In this document: piece by piece, positions 24,355 to 33,073 of the stretch
How the letters are laid out: every line of letters starts with the position of its first letter
How positions within the stretch are numbered: the stretch's first letter is position 1
Origin: an uncultured Ruminococcus sp.
GTDB taxonomy: Bacteria; Bacillota; Clostridia; Oscillospirales; Ruminococcaceae
Reading direction: 5' to 3'
Length of the DNA stretch: 64,000 nucleotides
Assembly (NCBI GenBank): GCA_947624255.1
Contig: CANQJO010000006.1
Coordinates: 35,994-99,993 of the forward strand
Notes under the pieces: generated by a model
What the model was told of the DNA's origin: nothing
The model's input: only the letters and a program-made list of their open reading frames with translations
Database searches by the model: none
Translations under genes and position numbers: made by a program

Positions 24355-26673
24355 ATGATAATCCATATTATTAAAAGAGACGGCAGAAAAGTGCCGTTCA
24401 ATATCGAAAAGATCGCAAATGCTATATTCCGGGCAGCACAGTCCTGCGGCGGCAGCGATTTCAATGTTGCTATGGACGCCGCTGTCGAGGTGTGCAGAGT
24501 CTATGAGCAGCAGAATCCCGGAAAGATACCCACCGTTGAGGAGATACAGGATCTTGTTGAAAAAGTCCTCATCGAAAACGGACACGCAAGAACTGCAAAG
24601 GCTTATATTCTCTATCGCTATGAACGCACACGCTCACGTGAAATGAAGACAAATCTGATGTGCGTTCTCAATGAGCTGACATTCAGTCCTGCCAAGGACA
24701 GCGACATAAAGCGTGAAAATGCCAACATCGACGGCGATACGGCTATGGGAACTATGCTGAAATACGGCTCGGTCTCTGCTAAGGAATATTACGAAATGTA
24801 CGTCCTTGAACCTGAACACGCAAAGGCTCACCGTGAGGGCGATATCCATATACACGATCTTGATTTCTATACGCTGACTACGACCTGTACACAGATAGAT
24901 CTGAGAAAGCTCTTCAAGAACGGATTCTCCACAGGTCACGGATTTCTGCGTGAACCGAACGACATCTCCAGCTATTCGGCACTTGCCTGCATAGCCATAC
25001 AGTCCAACCAGAACGATCAGCATGGAGGTCAGAGCGTTCCGACATTTGATTATGCAATGGCTGACGGCGTCAAGAAGACATATACTTCAAGATATGTGCA
25101 GAACGTTGCAAGAGCGCTCTCACTTATAGGAAACGTTGAGAATTCATCAGAGGCGGCAGCATCCGTCAGAAATGAAGTCTTTGAAAAATACGGGCTCGTT
25201 CCCGTTCTTGCGAACGATAACGGCTATCAGGAGAAAGAGCGTGAATTTCTGCTTAACTATGTCAGTGAGGAGATCGCTGACAAGATACAGAAATTTGCAG
25301 CCGAAAACGCTTGGAAAGAAACTGACAGAGCTACATATCAGGCGATGGAGGCTCTTATCCACAATCTCAATACCATGAACAGCCGTGCGGGAGCGCAGAC
25401 TCCTTTCAGCTCAATAAACTACGGAACGGATACATCTCCCGAGGGAAGAATGGTCATCAAGAACGTTCTGCTTGCTCAGGAGGCAGGTCTCGGCAACGGC
25501 GAGACACCTATATTCCCTATACACATCTTTAAGATCAAGGACGGCATAAATTACGATCCCACCGATCCGAACTACGATCTTTTCAAGCTTGCCTGCCGTG
25601 TTTCCGCAAAGCGGCTCTTCCCCAATTTTTCGTTCATTGATGCACCGTACAACCTCCAGTATTACAAGGAGGGCGATCCTGATACCGAGATCGCTTACAT
25701 GGGCTGCCGTACACGTGTTATCGGAAATAACTACGATCCGTCACGGCAGATCGTCACAGGCAGGGGAAATCTCAGCTTTACATCTATAAATCTTCCAAGG
25801 CTTGCGATAACATCAGACCACAATGTCGGACTGTTCTTTGAAAAATTGGAGAGAATGATGGATCTTGCCATAGATCAGCTCATGCACCGTTTCAATATCC
25901 AGTGCCAGAAGAGAGTGCGGAATTTCCCGTTCCTCATGGGACAGGGCATCTGGATGGATTCGGACAAGCTTGCTCCGGAGGACACTATAGGAGAAGTCCT
26001 GAAACACGGTACGCTTTCTGTCGGATTCATCGGACTTGCCGAAGCTTTGAAAGCTCTCATCGGTGCTCATCACGGCGAAAGCGAAGAGGCTCGTGAACTC
26101 GGACTTGAGATAATCACTGCCATGAGAAAACGCATAGACGAGGAATCAGCAAGAACAGGACTGAATTTCTCACTTCTTGCAACTCCTGCCGAGGGACTTT
26201 CCGGACGCTTTGTACGTATGGACGCCAAAAGATACGGCATAATAGAGGGTGTTACCGATCGTGATTACTACACCAATTCATTCCATGTTCCGGTTTACTA
26301 CCCTATAAGCGCATTTGAAAAAATAAAGATCGAAGCTCCGTACCACGAGCTTACAAACGCCGGACACATCAGCTACATTGAGCTTGACGGCGATCCGCTG
26401 GAAAATCTTGCTGCGTTTGAAAAGATCGTCCGCTGCATGAAAGAATCCGGTATCGGCTATGGTGCGATAAATCATCCTGTTGACCGTGATCCCTGCTGCG
26501 GATATACGGGCATCATAGGTGATACTTGTCCCTGCTGCGGAAGAAAAGAGCACAGCAACGATGTTGCCTTCGACAGGATACGCCGTATCACCGGCTATCT
26601 CGTAGGAACGCTTGACCGTTTCAATAACGGAAAAAAAGCCGAAGAGCACGATCGTGTAAAGCACAGTGTGTAA
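24355..26673 (+). CDS. nrdD: Anaerobic ribonucleoside-triphosphate reductase
   Basis: 772 aa. It reduces ribonucleotides to deoxyribonucleotides without oxygen using a glycyl radical. The first 90 residues are an ATP-cone (IIKRDGRKVPFNIEKI). The glycyl-radical site is in GYLVGTLDRFNNGK near the C-terminus, preceded by a four-Cys zinc site (CCGYTG...CPCCGRKE). ATG 24355 is used because GGAGGT lies ahead of it and the ATP-cone begins here; the frame stays open to 24037 but that part crosses the promoter and the previous terminator. The activase nrdG follows in 9 bases. Confidence 0.97.
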   Translation: MIIHIIKRDGRKVPFNIEKIANAIFRAAQSCGGSDFNVAMDAAVEVCRVYEQQNPGKIPTVEEIQDLVEKVLIENGHARTAKAYILYRYERTRSREMKTNLMCVLNELTFSPAKDSDIKRENANIDGDTAMGTMLKYGSVSAKEYYEMYVLEPEHAKAHREGDIHIHDLDFYTLTTTCTQIDLRKLFKNGFSTGHGFLREPNDISSYSALACIAIQSNQNDQHGGQSVPTFDYAMADGVKKTYTSRYVQNVARALSLIGNVENSSEAAASVRNEVFEKYGLVPVLANDNGYQEKEREFLLNYVSEEIADKIQKFAAENAWKETDRATYQAMEALIHNLNTMNSRAGAQTPFSSINYGTDTSPEGRMVIKNVLLAQEAGLGNGETPIFPIHIFKIKDGINYDPTDPNYDLFKLACRVSAKRLFPNFSFIDAPYNLQYYKEGDPDTEIAYMGCRTRVIGNNYDPSRQIVTGRGNLSFTSINLPRLAITSDHNVGLFFEKLERMMDLAIDQLMHRFNIQCQKRVRNFPFLMGQGIWMDSDKLAPEDTIGEVLKHGTLSVGFIGLAEALKALIGAHHGESEEARELGLEIITAMRKRIDEESARTGLNFSLLATPAEGLSGRFVRMDAKRYGIIEGVTDRDYYTNSFHVPVYYPISAFEKIKIEAPYHELTNAGHISYIELDGDPLENLAAFEKIVRCMKESGIGYGAINHPVDRDPCCGYTGIIGDTCPCCGRKEHSNDVAFDRIRRITGYLVGTLDRFNNGKKAEEHDRVKHSV

Positions 26674-26682
26674 GGTGATATA

Positions 26683-27183
26683 ATGAAGCTGAGAATTGCC
26701 GGCACTGTAAACGACTCTATCGTTGACGGTCCGGGGATAAGATTTACTATTTTTACACAGGGCTGCCCTCACAACTGTCCCGGCTGTCACAATCCGCAGA
26801 CTCACGACCTCAACGGCGGAGATCTCGTTGATACGGCGGAGCTTCTTGAAAAAATAAAGAAGAATCCGCTGCTTGACGGCGTTACATTCAGTGGGGGAGA
26901 GCCGTTCTGTCAGGCAGAGGCTCTCGCAGAGCTTGGCAGGAGCATAAAAGCACTCGGACTTGATATCGTCACATATACGGGATATCTTTTTGAGGAGCTT
27001 TACGAAAGACGGCAGGAAAACGCATGGAATGATCTGCTTTCGGTAACCGATATACTCATTGACGGACCTTTCATTCAGGAGCAGCGTGACTGGGAGATAA
27101 AGTTCCGGGGGAGCAGGAATCAGCGATATATAGACTGTCAGGAAAGCTTAAAGTATGGCAGAGCAATAGAAAGAGATATATAA
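26683..27183 (+). CDS. nrdG: Anaerobic ribonucleotide reductase activating enzyme
   Basis: 166 aa. Radical SAM activase that places the glycyl radical on NrdD. Cluster motif CPHNCPGC, SAM-binding GVTFSGGEPF and the start LRIAGTVNDSIVDGPGIRF are typical. Co-transcribed with nrdD; a terminator follows. Confidence 0.97.
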   Translation: MKLRIAGTVNDSIVDGPGIRFTIFTQGCPHNCPGCHNPQTHDLNGGDLVDTAELLEKIKKNPLLDGVTFSGGEPFCQAEALAELGRSIKALGLDIVTYTGYLFEELYERRQENAWNDLLSVTDILIDGPFIQEQRDWEIKFRGSRNQRYIDCQESLKYGRAIERDI

Positions 27184-27204
27184 GTTCTCCGCATTTTTTC
27201 AGAA

Positions 27205-27247
27205 AATACAGCACCGCACAACAATGCAGTGCTGTATTATTTATTTG
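27205..27247 (+). terminator. Terminator of nrdDG
   Basis: AATACAGCAC/GTGCTGTATT (27205-27214, 27229-27238) followed by ATTTATTT; the T-run is interrupted. Confidence 0.65.
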
Positions 27248-27276
27248 TGTAAAAAATTTGTGTTTTTCCGTATATA

Positions 27277-27305
27277 TTGACTTTTGCCATTATTTATGAT
27301 ATAAT
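27277..27305 (+). promoter_or_regulatory. Promoter of the GGDEF-EAL/GS-like/ANTAR row
   Basis: TTGACT (27277-27282), 17-base spacer, TATAAT (27300-27305), 33 bases before the start codon. Confidence 0.85.
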
Positions 27306-27338
27306 CAAAGTGTATAATTTCTTTCGGGTGATTGTTTG

Positions 27339-29627
27339 ATGAAATGGTTATATGCTTCGCTTGAATTTATTGCAGTCTTATTTGTTGCAGGCTGTATTAT
27401 TTTCAGTAAAAAAAAGTCGAAGGGCGCTCCTATCGAGAAATACACAGCAAGGCTCCTTTACGTTACTGCGGCCGCCGTTGCTGCACGGGGAAGTATCTTC
27501 CTGATACCGGAGAAGATGACGGCTTCTCTGATGTATACGGTATATGTGTGTCTCATTGATGCAGCGGTCCTGATGCTTCTTGATTTTACAAGAGAGTATA
27601 CGGTAACACGTCCGCTTTTTGAAAAGGAAAAGCTGTGCTTCACTGCCGCAATGCTCGTTGACTGTGCCCTCATGATGATAAATCCCTTTACCGGTATCGT
27701 CATGGAGTTTGGTATCCGTCAGGGGGGATTTTATCGCATAATAAATATTGACTTACCGTACATTGTACATATTGTCTATGTGCTTGCCGTATTCACTCTT
27801 GTGATGATCGCATTTTTCAGCAAAATGAACAGCTCTCCGGTAGTTTACAAGATCAGGTATGCGCTGCCGGCGGTGACACTTTGCGTACTTATTGCCTCCC
27901 GAGGACTGTGGCTGAATTTCAGGTATGCCTTTGATTTTTCCTTGCTCATCTGTGCTGCTGCCGTATTTGAGATCATGTTTTTCTCGCAGATCTACATTCC
28001 GGGCGCTCTTCTTGAACGTCTGCTTTTCTTTACACTTGCCAATATGAAGGACGGTGTTATCTTCATTGATGTTGACGGCAAATGCATCTACTCCAACAAA
28101 AATGCCGATCAGTACTGCGGCGATGAGCTTGACGCAGACTCAATGAATGATCTTATCAGATACTGGCTCACCAATAATATTCCCGAGCACGCTCTTGAAG
28201 CCGAGTGGTGCTCAAATCGGCGTGTCAACGGTGAGATGCACAGCTATGTCATCGACTATAAAAGCATTTTCGATACCAACTCTGAATATCTCGGCAGCTT
28301 CTTTATCCTCCATGATACTACCGATGAAAACAGGCGACTTTCAGTGGAAAAATATCGTGCGACACATGATTCGCTCACCGGCATATTCAACAAGGAGTAT
28401 TTCTATGAGACCGCAAGAGTCATGATAGATTCTGCTCCGTCCGGAACGTACTATATCATGTGTACGGACGTAAAGAATTTCAAGATCGTCAATGACGTTT
28501 TCGGCACTGAAACAGGCGACCGCCTGCTTATGAAGCTTGCGAATATCCTTGGCTCTGTGGCAGATGAGCACTGCACTTTCGGCAGACTTACCGCCGACCG
28601 CTTTGCGCTCTGCATACCTGCCGAGCTTTTCGATGAGGAGCGTATTCTCAACGAATTTTCCGAGATAAGTGCATTCACCAAGCACGTCTTCTTCAAGATA
28701 CATATTCACATCGGCGTTTACAGAGTGCTTGACACTTCGCTGAGGGTGTCCGTCATGTGTGATCGTGCTAACCTTGCAATTAAAACGATCAAGGACAGCT
28801 ATCAGAACGTTGTTGCCTATTACGACAGCACTCTCCGTGATTCATATATAGAGGAGCAGAAAGTCATCAGCGAATTTGAATCAGCTCTGAACGGCGGACA
28901 GTTTCATGCGTATATACAGCCGCAGATATTCACTAACGGAACTATTCTCGGCGGAGAGGCTCTCGTCCGCTGGATACATCCGCAGGACGGCATGATCCCT
29001 CCCTATAAGTTTATCGGCATTTTAGAGCAGACAGGTCTCATCAGTCAGCTTGACAGCTATATGTGGGAGCAGGCTTGTATCCGCTTGAAAAAGTGGTACG
29101 ACATGGGACTCAGGGATAACTATATTTCGGTCAATATCTCGCAGAAGGATTTCTATCTTCTTGACGTTTACAAGGAGATAACCTCTCTTGTGATAAAATA
29201 CGGTATTCCGCCGAAATGCCTCCACCTTGAGATAACCGAGACAGCCATTATGGATAATCCCGGCGCACAGCTTCCGCTGATACAGAAACTGAGAGATTTC
29301 GGCTTCCTCGTTGAGATAGATGATTTCGGCAGCGGATACTCCTCGCTGAATACGCTGAAAGATATGCGTGCGGATATCCTCAAGATCGACATGGGCTTTC
29401 TCAGCAAGACCGAAAACAAGGAGCGCAGTGAATTTATCCTCAGAATGATAATCTCAATGGCAAAGGGACTTGATATGGAGGTGCTCACCGAGGGCGTTGA
29501 GACGAGATATCAGGTGGATATGCTCACACAATACGGCTGCGATGTCTTTCAGGGATATTATTTTGCCAAACCCATGCCTATCAATGAATTTGAGGATAAA
29601 TACCTCAATGCCTATATTCCACTCTAA
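27339..29627 (+). CDS. Membrane GGDEF-EAL protein, probable c-di-GMP phosphodiesterase
   Basis: 762 aa. Seven or eight membrane segments (residues 1-220) like a 7TM sensor head, then a PAS-like stretch (KDGVIFIDVDGKCIYSNKNA), a GGDEF domain and an EAL domain. The GGDEF signature is replaced by GRLTADRFAL, so synthase activity is unlikely; the domain may bind GTP and regulate. The EAL domain keeps the usual set: GGEALVRW, SVNISQ, LEITE, EIDDFGSGYSSL, LKIDMGFL, EGVET and FQGYYFAKP, so it probably cleaves c-di-GMP. ATG 27339 follows GGGTGAT; an adjacent TTG at 27336 is possible. Only 12 bases separate it from the GS-like gene. Confidence 0.9.
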   Translation: MKWLYASLEFIAVLFVAGCIIFSKKKSKGAPIEKYTARLLYVTAAAVAARGSIFLIPEKMTASLMYTVYVCLIDAAVLMLLDFTREYTVTRPLFEKEKLCFTAAMLVDCALMMINPFTGIVMEFGIRQGGFYRIINIDLPYIVHIVYVLAVFTLVMIAFFSKMNSSPVVYKIRYALPAVTLCVLIASRGLWLNFRYAFDFSLLICAAAVFEIMFFSQIYIPGALLERLLFFTLANMKDGVIFIDVDGKCIYSNKNADQYCGDELDADSMNDLIRYWLTNNIPEHALEAEWCSNRRVNGEMHSYVIDYKSIFDTNSEYLGSFFILHDTTDENRRLSVEKYRATHDSLTGIFNKEYFYETARVMIDSAPSGTYYIMCTDVKNFKIVNDVFGTETGDRLLMKLANILGSVADEHCTFGRLTADRFALCIPAELFDEERILNEFSEISAFTKHVFFKIHIHIGVYRVLDTSLRVSVMCDRANLAIKTIKDSYQNVVAYYDSTLRDSYIEEQKVISEFESALNGGQFHAYIQPQIFTNGTILGGEALVRWIHPQDGMIPPYKFIGILEQTGLISQLDSYMWEQACIRLKKWYDMGLRDNYISVNISQKDFYLLDVYKEITSLVIKYGIPPKCLHLEITETAIMDNPGAQLPLIQKLRDFGFLVEIDDFGSGYSSLNTLKDMRADILKIDMGFLSKTENKERSEFILRMIISMAKGLDMEVLTEGVETRYQVDMLTQYGCDVFQGYYFAKPMPINEFEDKYLNAYIPL

Positions 29628-29639
29628 GGTCGTGTTTTA

Positions 29640-30932
29640 ATGAACTCTGCCCCAAAAGAGATACTTGATTTTGTTGAGAAAAACGATGTCAAGTTCATAC
29701 GTCTGACATTTTGCGATATTTTGGGAAATCTGAAAAATGTGGCAATAATGCCCGATCAGCTCCCTCACGCTTTTGAGTACGGCATACCGTTTGATGCCTC
29801 ATGTCTCAGCAGCTGTGTCTCCGACCTGCTGCTCATACCGGATATCTCCACACTTTCCGTACTGCCGTGGAGACCGAGATCGGGACGTGTCGTAAGGTTT
29901 TTCTGCGATATCAGATCTCTTGACGGCAGCATTTATCCGGGAGATATGCGCCGCCACCTTACAGGGTATATAAATACTCTGCGCCTTAACGGATACTCCT
30001 GTGAAATGGGAACGAAGTGTGAGTTTTATCTTTTTGAGCTTGACGAAAACGGCGAGCCGACGAAACTCCCGCACGACAAGGGAGGCTTTTTGGACGTTGC
30101 ACCGCTTGATAAATGCGAAAATGCCCGGCGTGAGATATGTCTTTCACTGGAGGAAATGGGCATGAATCCGAAAAGCTCATGCCACAAGCACGGTCCGGCG
30201 CAGAATGAGATAGAATTCCGTGAAAGCGAGCCTGTTGCCGCCGCTGATAATATGGTACACTATAAAACTGTTGTAAAGTCGATCGCTGCTCAGAACGGGC
30301 TGTTTGCGTCATTCATGCCTAAGCCGCTTCCTGCGGAGCATGGCAGCGCACTCAGCATCTCTCTCAGCCTGAAAAAAAGCGGAGAATATATTTTCGGCTC
30401 AGATCCCGAAACAATGCCGATCGAGGGCAGATGCTTCATTTCGGGAATACTCCGCAGAATACGTGAGATAACCGCATTTCTGAACCCCACGACAAATTCA
30501 TACAAGCGTTTTGGTATCGGATATGCTCCTAAATTTGTGAACTGGTCTTTTGAGAACAGGGCACAGCTTATCAGGATCCCCTCTGCTCCCGGTATTTCTC
30601 CGAGGATAGAGATCCGTTCTGCCGATGCCTGCTGCAATCCGTATATAGCGTTTCGGCTGCTTCTTGCTGCCGGAACGGAGGGCATAAGGTCTGGAGACTG
30701 CTCGCTCCTTGACACAACGATGAAAAAGAGTGTTCCTGCCGATTTTCAGCCGCTTCCGAGCTCTCTTGATGAGGCGGTCGATATTGCGGAGAAGAGCGGT
30801 TTCGTAAAAGAAAACCTCCCGGAGGAGGTAAGTGAAGATCTGTTTTCAAGGCTGAGGAGTCAGGTCACAAGATATCAGCTTGCCGAAGACAAAGAGGCAT
30901 TTGAGGATTCAACATATTTCCGGTTTATCTGA
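29640..30932 (+). CDS. Glutamine-synthetase-like protein with lost metal ligands
   Basis: 430 aa, full GSI length and order: N-terminal beta-grasp (KFIRLTFCDILGNLKNV), FDASC loop, KGGFLDVAP, NPTTNSYKRFG, NRAQLIRIP and RIEIRSADACCNPYIAF. Against B. subtilis GlnA as I recall it, several ligands differ: the Glu-x-Glu of the PEPEFFLF site reads TKCEFYLF (first Glu is Lys), HHEVAPGQHE reads CHKHGPAQNE (Glu is Lys), and GSGMHCN reads GSALSIS (His is Ser). The enzyme is probably inactive or altered and may act as a glutamine or nucleotide sensor. An ANTAR gene follows, as beside glnA in some clostridia. The ribosome site (AAGG) is weak. Confidence 0.85.
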   Translation: MNSAPKEILDFVEKNDVKFIRLTFCDILGNLKNVAIMPDQLPHAFEYGIPFDASCLSSCVSDLLLIPDISTLSVLPWRPRSGRVVRFFCDIRSLDGSIYPGDMRRHLTGYINTLRLNGYSCEMGTKCEFYLFELDENGEPTKLPHDKGGFLDVAPLDKCENARREICLSLEEMGMNPKSSCHKHGPAQNEIEFRESEPVAAADNMVHYKTVVKSIAAQNGLFASFMPKPLPAEHGSALSISLSLKKSGEYIFGSDPETMPIEGRCFISGILRRIREITAFLNPTTNSYKRFGIGYAPKFVNWSFENRAQLIRIPSAPGISPRIEIRSADACCNPYIAFRLLLAAGTEGIRSGDCSLLDTTMKKSVPADFQPLPSSLDEAVDIAEKSGFVKENLPEEVSEDLFSRLRSQVTRYQLAEDKEAFEDSTYFRFI

Positions 30933-30968
30933 GGCAGCATTGCATTAGTGCGGTGCTGCCTGTAGTTT
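30932..30968 (+). terminator. Hairpin between the GS-like and ANTAR genes, possible attenuator
   Basis: AGGCAGCATTGCA pairs with TGCGGTGCTGCCT (30932-30944, 30949-30961; two G-U) over a TTAG loop, followed by GTAGTTTTC. Lying directly before an ANTAR gene, it could be an attenuator rather than a plain terminator; ANTAR targets are usually paired hairpins with 6-base loops, which this is not. Confidence 0.6.
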
Positions 30969-30981
30969 TCGAGGAGGTCTG

Positions 30982-31551
30982 ATGACCATGAAAAAAGCAT
31001 TGATAGTTTCACAGGCGGAAAATACTGCCGCAGAAGAAAAGCTCCTAAGAGCCGAGGGCTTTACGAAGATCACCGTTGTCTCTTCGGGAAATGAGGCACG
31101 CCGTATCATCGCAAACGATCCCGATAAGGAGCTTATCGTTGTATCATCGCCTCTCTCCGATGAATACGGATGTGAGCTTTGTATTACGGCTGCGGAGTAT
31201 TCACCGGTGATACTCATATGCTCCGGGGATATGCTGTCCGATGCGGAGGAAAGGCTTTCGGAGAGCGGTGTGTGCGTACTTTCAAGACCGGTGGGCAGGG
31301 CAGAGTTCGGAAATGCTGTCAGAGCGGCGGTATCCTCGCAAAACAGCATGGCGGGACATGAGCCGGAAAGTGCTGAGATACTGACGAAGATCGAAGAAAT
31401 GAGAGTCATCAGCCGGGCAAAATGTACTCTGATGCAATACCTCGGATTTACTGAATCACAGGCGCACAGGTACATTGAAAAGCAGGCGATGAACAGCAGA
31501 ACGACACGTCTTGCCGTGGCTGCGAAACTTCTCAGGGATTACGAAAGATAA
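30982..31551 (+). CDS. ANTAR-domain RNA-binding regulator with pseudo-receiver
   Basis: 189 aa. The N-terminal 115 residues fold like a response-regulator receiver, but the phospho-acceptor strand reads ELIVVSSPLSDEYG, with no Asp where one is expected, so it is likely not phosphorylated. A short linker leads to an ANTAR domain (SRAKCTLMQYLGFTESQAHRYIEKQAMNSRTTRLAVAAKLL), a three-helix RNA-binding unit that prevents transcription termination in NasT- and AmiR-type systems. AGGAGG precedes two ATGs (30982 and 30988); the second is nearer the usual distance, both give the same protein apart from two residues. Its partner is probably the GS-like protein just upstream. Confidence 0.88.
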   Translation: MTMKKALIVSQAENTAAEEKLLRAEGFTKITVVSSGNEARRIIANDPDKELIVVSSPLSDEYGCELCITAAEYSPVILICSGDMLSDAEERLSESGVCVLSRPVGRAEFGNAVRAAVSSQNSMAGHEPESAEILTKIEEMRVISRAKCTLMQYLGFTESQAHRYIEKQAMNSRTTRLAVAAKLLRDYER

Positions 31552-31570
31552 AAGCTGCCCCGAAAGACAG

Positions 31571-31591
31571 CTTTTAGAGTGAAATTAGTAT
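31571..31591. repeat. Palindromic repeat, half copy D
   Basis: CTTTTAGAGTGAAATTAGTAT is the inverse of the left end of copies A and C. The other arm is missing; instead a hairpin AAAGCTGCC/GACAGCTTT-like (31553-31575) abuts it. It contains the stop codon of the EAL gene. Confidence 0.6.
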
Positions 31592-32805
31592 TGATCTTCT
31601 ACAGGTCTTGAAAGTGTGATCGCAAGGATATCATCGGAGGAGGGATTTTTTACATAATAGTTGGTCGTCTCCACCGGTCTGTAGACTCCGTCATCGCCAA
31701 GCTGACGTGTAACAACACGGCGTTTTCTCTGACCGTTATTGTAGGAATCTATCTGATCTTGAACATCGAAAGTCTTTATGAAAAGCTCCCGGTCGTCGGG
31801 GTGCATGGTAGATGCACCGTGCATTATCAGTTCGTTGTACACTCCCGTTGACGGACATGACGTGGTGGTGAAATTCTCATAGACCATCATATAAAAGCTG
31901 TTGCGTGAGAGATTGCTCATTATAATAAGCGGAAAGCACGTGAAAACGGCATCGAGCAAAAGCTGTGTTGCGCTTGCCGCCGGCTGAGTGATGATGATAT
32001 CCTCCGGCATTGTCTCTGAGACATCGCCCTCTAAAAGAGCTTCATAATCGCTTGCAGTTACCGGCTTTGAGAAATAAAAGCCTTGTATCGTCTCACAGCC
32101 GCAGGTGCGGAGAAATCCGAGCTGCTCCTTTGTTTCTACGCCCTCGGCAACGGTAGAGAGTTTCAGTCTCTGAGCAAAGCTGAAGATGCTTTCAAGGACT
32201 ATTCTCTCCTTTTCGTTTTCACAGTTTCCGCTGAGCAGGGATTTGTCTATCTTCAGCACGTTTGAGGGAACGTCCTTCACGAAATTCAATGAGGAAAGTC
32301 CGCTGCCGAAGTCATCAATAGCTACAGAGAATCCGGCATCTCTGATATCGGAGATAAAGTCGATGATATTTTTTCCGTCTGAAAGAGCAAGCGCTGATTC
32401 GGTGATCTCTGCCTCTATATATTTGTGAGGGAGCTCATACTTGTCAACGATGCGGCAGAGCTTTTCTATGAAAGTCGGTTCACTTGTGTGCAGACGTGAA
32501 AAATTCACAGAGACAGTGACGTTTCTTGCCTTGCGTTTTCTCCTTTCACTGAGCAGAATGCAGACCTCTTCAAGGATATACCAATCCAATTTAGTGATAA
32601 GTGTGCTTTTTTCAAGAAGCGGAACGAATTCGCCGGGAGAGATGAGCTTACCGTCCTTGCCGATCCAGCGTGCAAGAGCCTCCGAGCCGTTGACCTTTCC
32701 GGTAACGGCATCGTACTTCGGCTGATAATATGCGACTATACGCTTTTCTGAAATAGCCTCATCGAGGAGCTTTCCTATATTTTCTTCATTAAAAACCATA
32801 TTCAT
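31585..32805 (-). CDS. EAL-domain phosphodiesterase with C-terminal PAS-like domain
   Basis: 406 aa, no membrane segment. The EAL domain fills residues 1-255 with all usual residues: GSEALARW, SVNFSRLH, AEITES, AIDDFGSGLSSL, LKIDKSLL, AEGVET and IQGFYFSKP, so c-di-GMP cleavage is likely. The last 140 residues (from about TQLLLDAVFTCFPLIIMSN) look like a PAS-type sensor fold, placed after rather than before the EAL domain. AAGGAGG is eight bases before the start. It converges on the ANTAR gene; its last codons and stop lie in half copy D of the repeat family. Confidence 0.88.
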   Translation of the reverse strand: MNMVFNEENIGKLLDEAISEKRIVAYYQPKYDAVTGKVNGSEALARWIGKDGKLISPGEFVPLLEKSTLITKLDWYILEEVCILLSERRKRKARNVTVSVNFSRLHTSEPTFIEKLCRIVDKYELPHKYIEAEITESALALSDGKNIIDFISDIRDAGFSVAIDDFGSGLSSLNFVKDVPSNVLKIDKSLLSGNCENEKERIVLESIFSFAQRLKLSTVAEGVETKEQLGFLRTCGCETIQGFYFSKPVTASDYEALLEGDVSETMPEDIIITQPAASATQLLLDAVFTCFPLIIMSNLSRNSFYMMVYENFTTTSCPSTGVYNELIMHGASTMHPDDRELFIKTFDVQDQIDSYNNGQRKRRVVTRQLGDDGVYRPVETTNYYVKNPSSDDILAITLSRPVEDQY

Positions 32806-33031
32806 TAAACTACCTCCTTATGATCTGCCCGATCGAATAAATATTCTGATATAATTATACACTATTTTTTTGAATTATTCTACACTATTTTGTGAACATT
32901 TACGGACTATTCCGGATCTTACAGCCGTCAGGAGTGCTTTGTGCGATGCTGACTTAGACAGGCCGGCGGAGCAAGATTTTGTAAATAAATTGTGATTGTT
33001 GCAATTGCAACTTTATTTTCTGCCGCTTTTG

Positions 33032-33040
33032 TGGTATAAT
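33032..33040 (+). promoter_or_regulatory. Extended -10 promoter of the flavo-diiron operon
   Basis: TGG-TATAAT, 33 bases before the start. No clear -35. The rest of the 268-bp gap holds the divergent EAL promoter region (minus-strand TATAAT near 32860) and no gene. Confidence 0.6.
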
Positions 33041-33073
33041 AGAATTATCTTTATAGAAATGAGGTCGCTTAAA

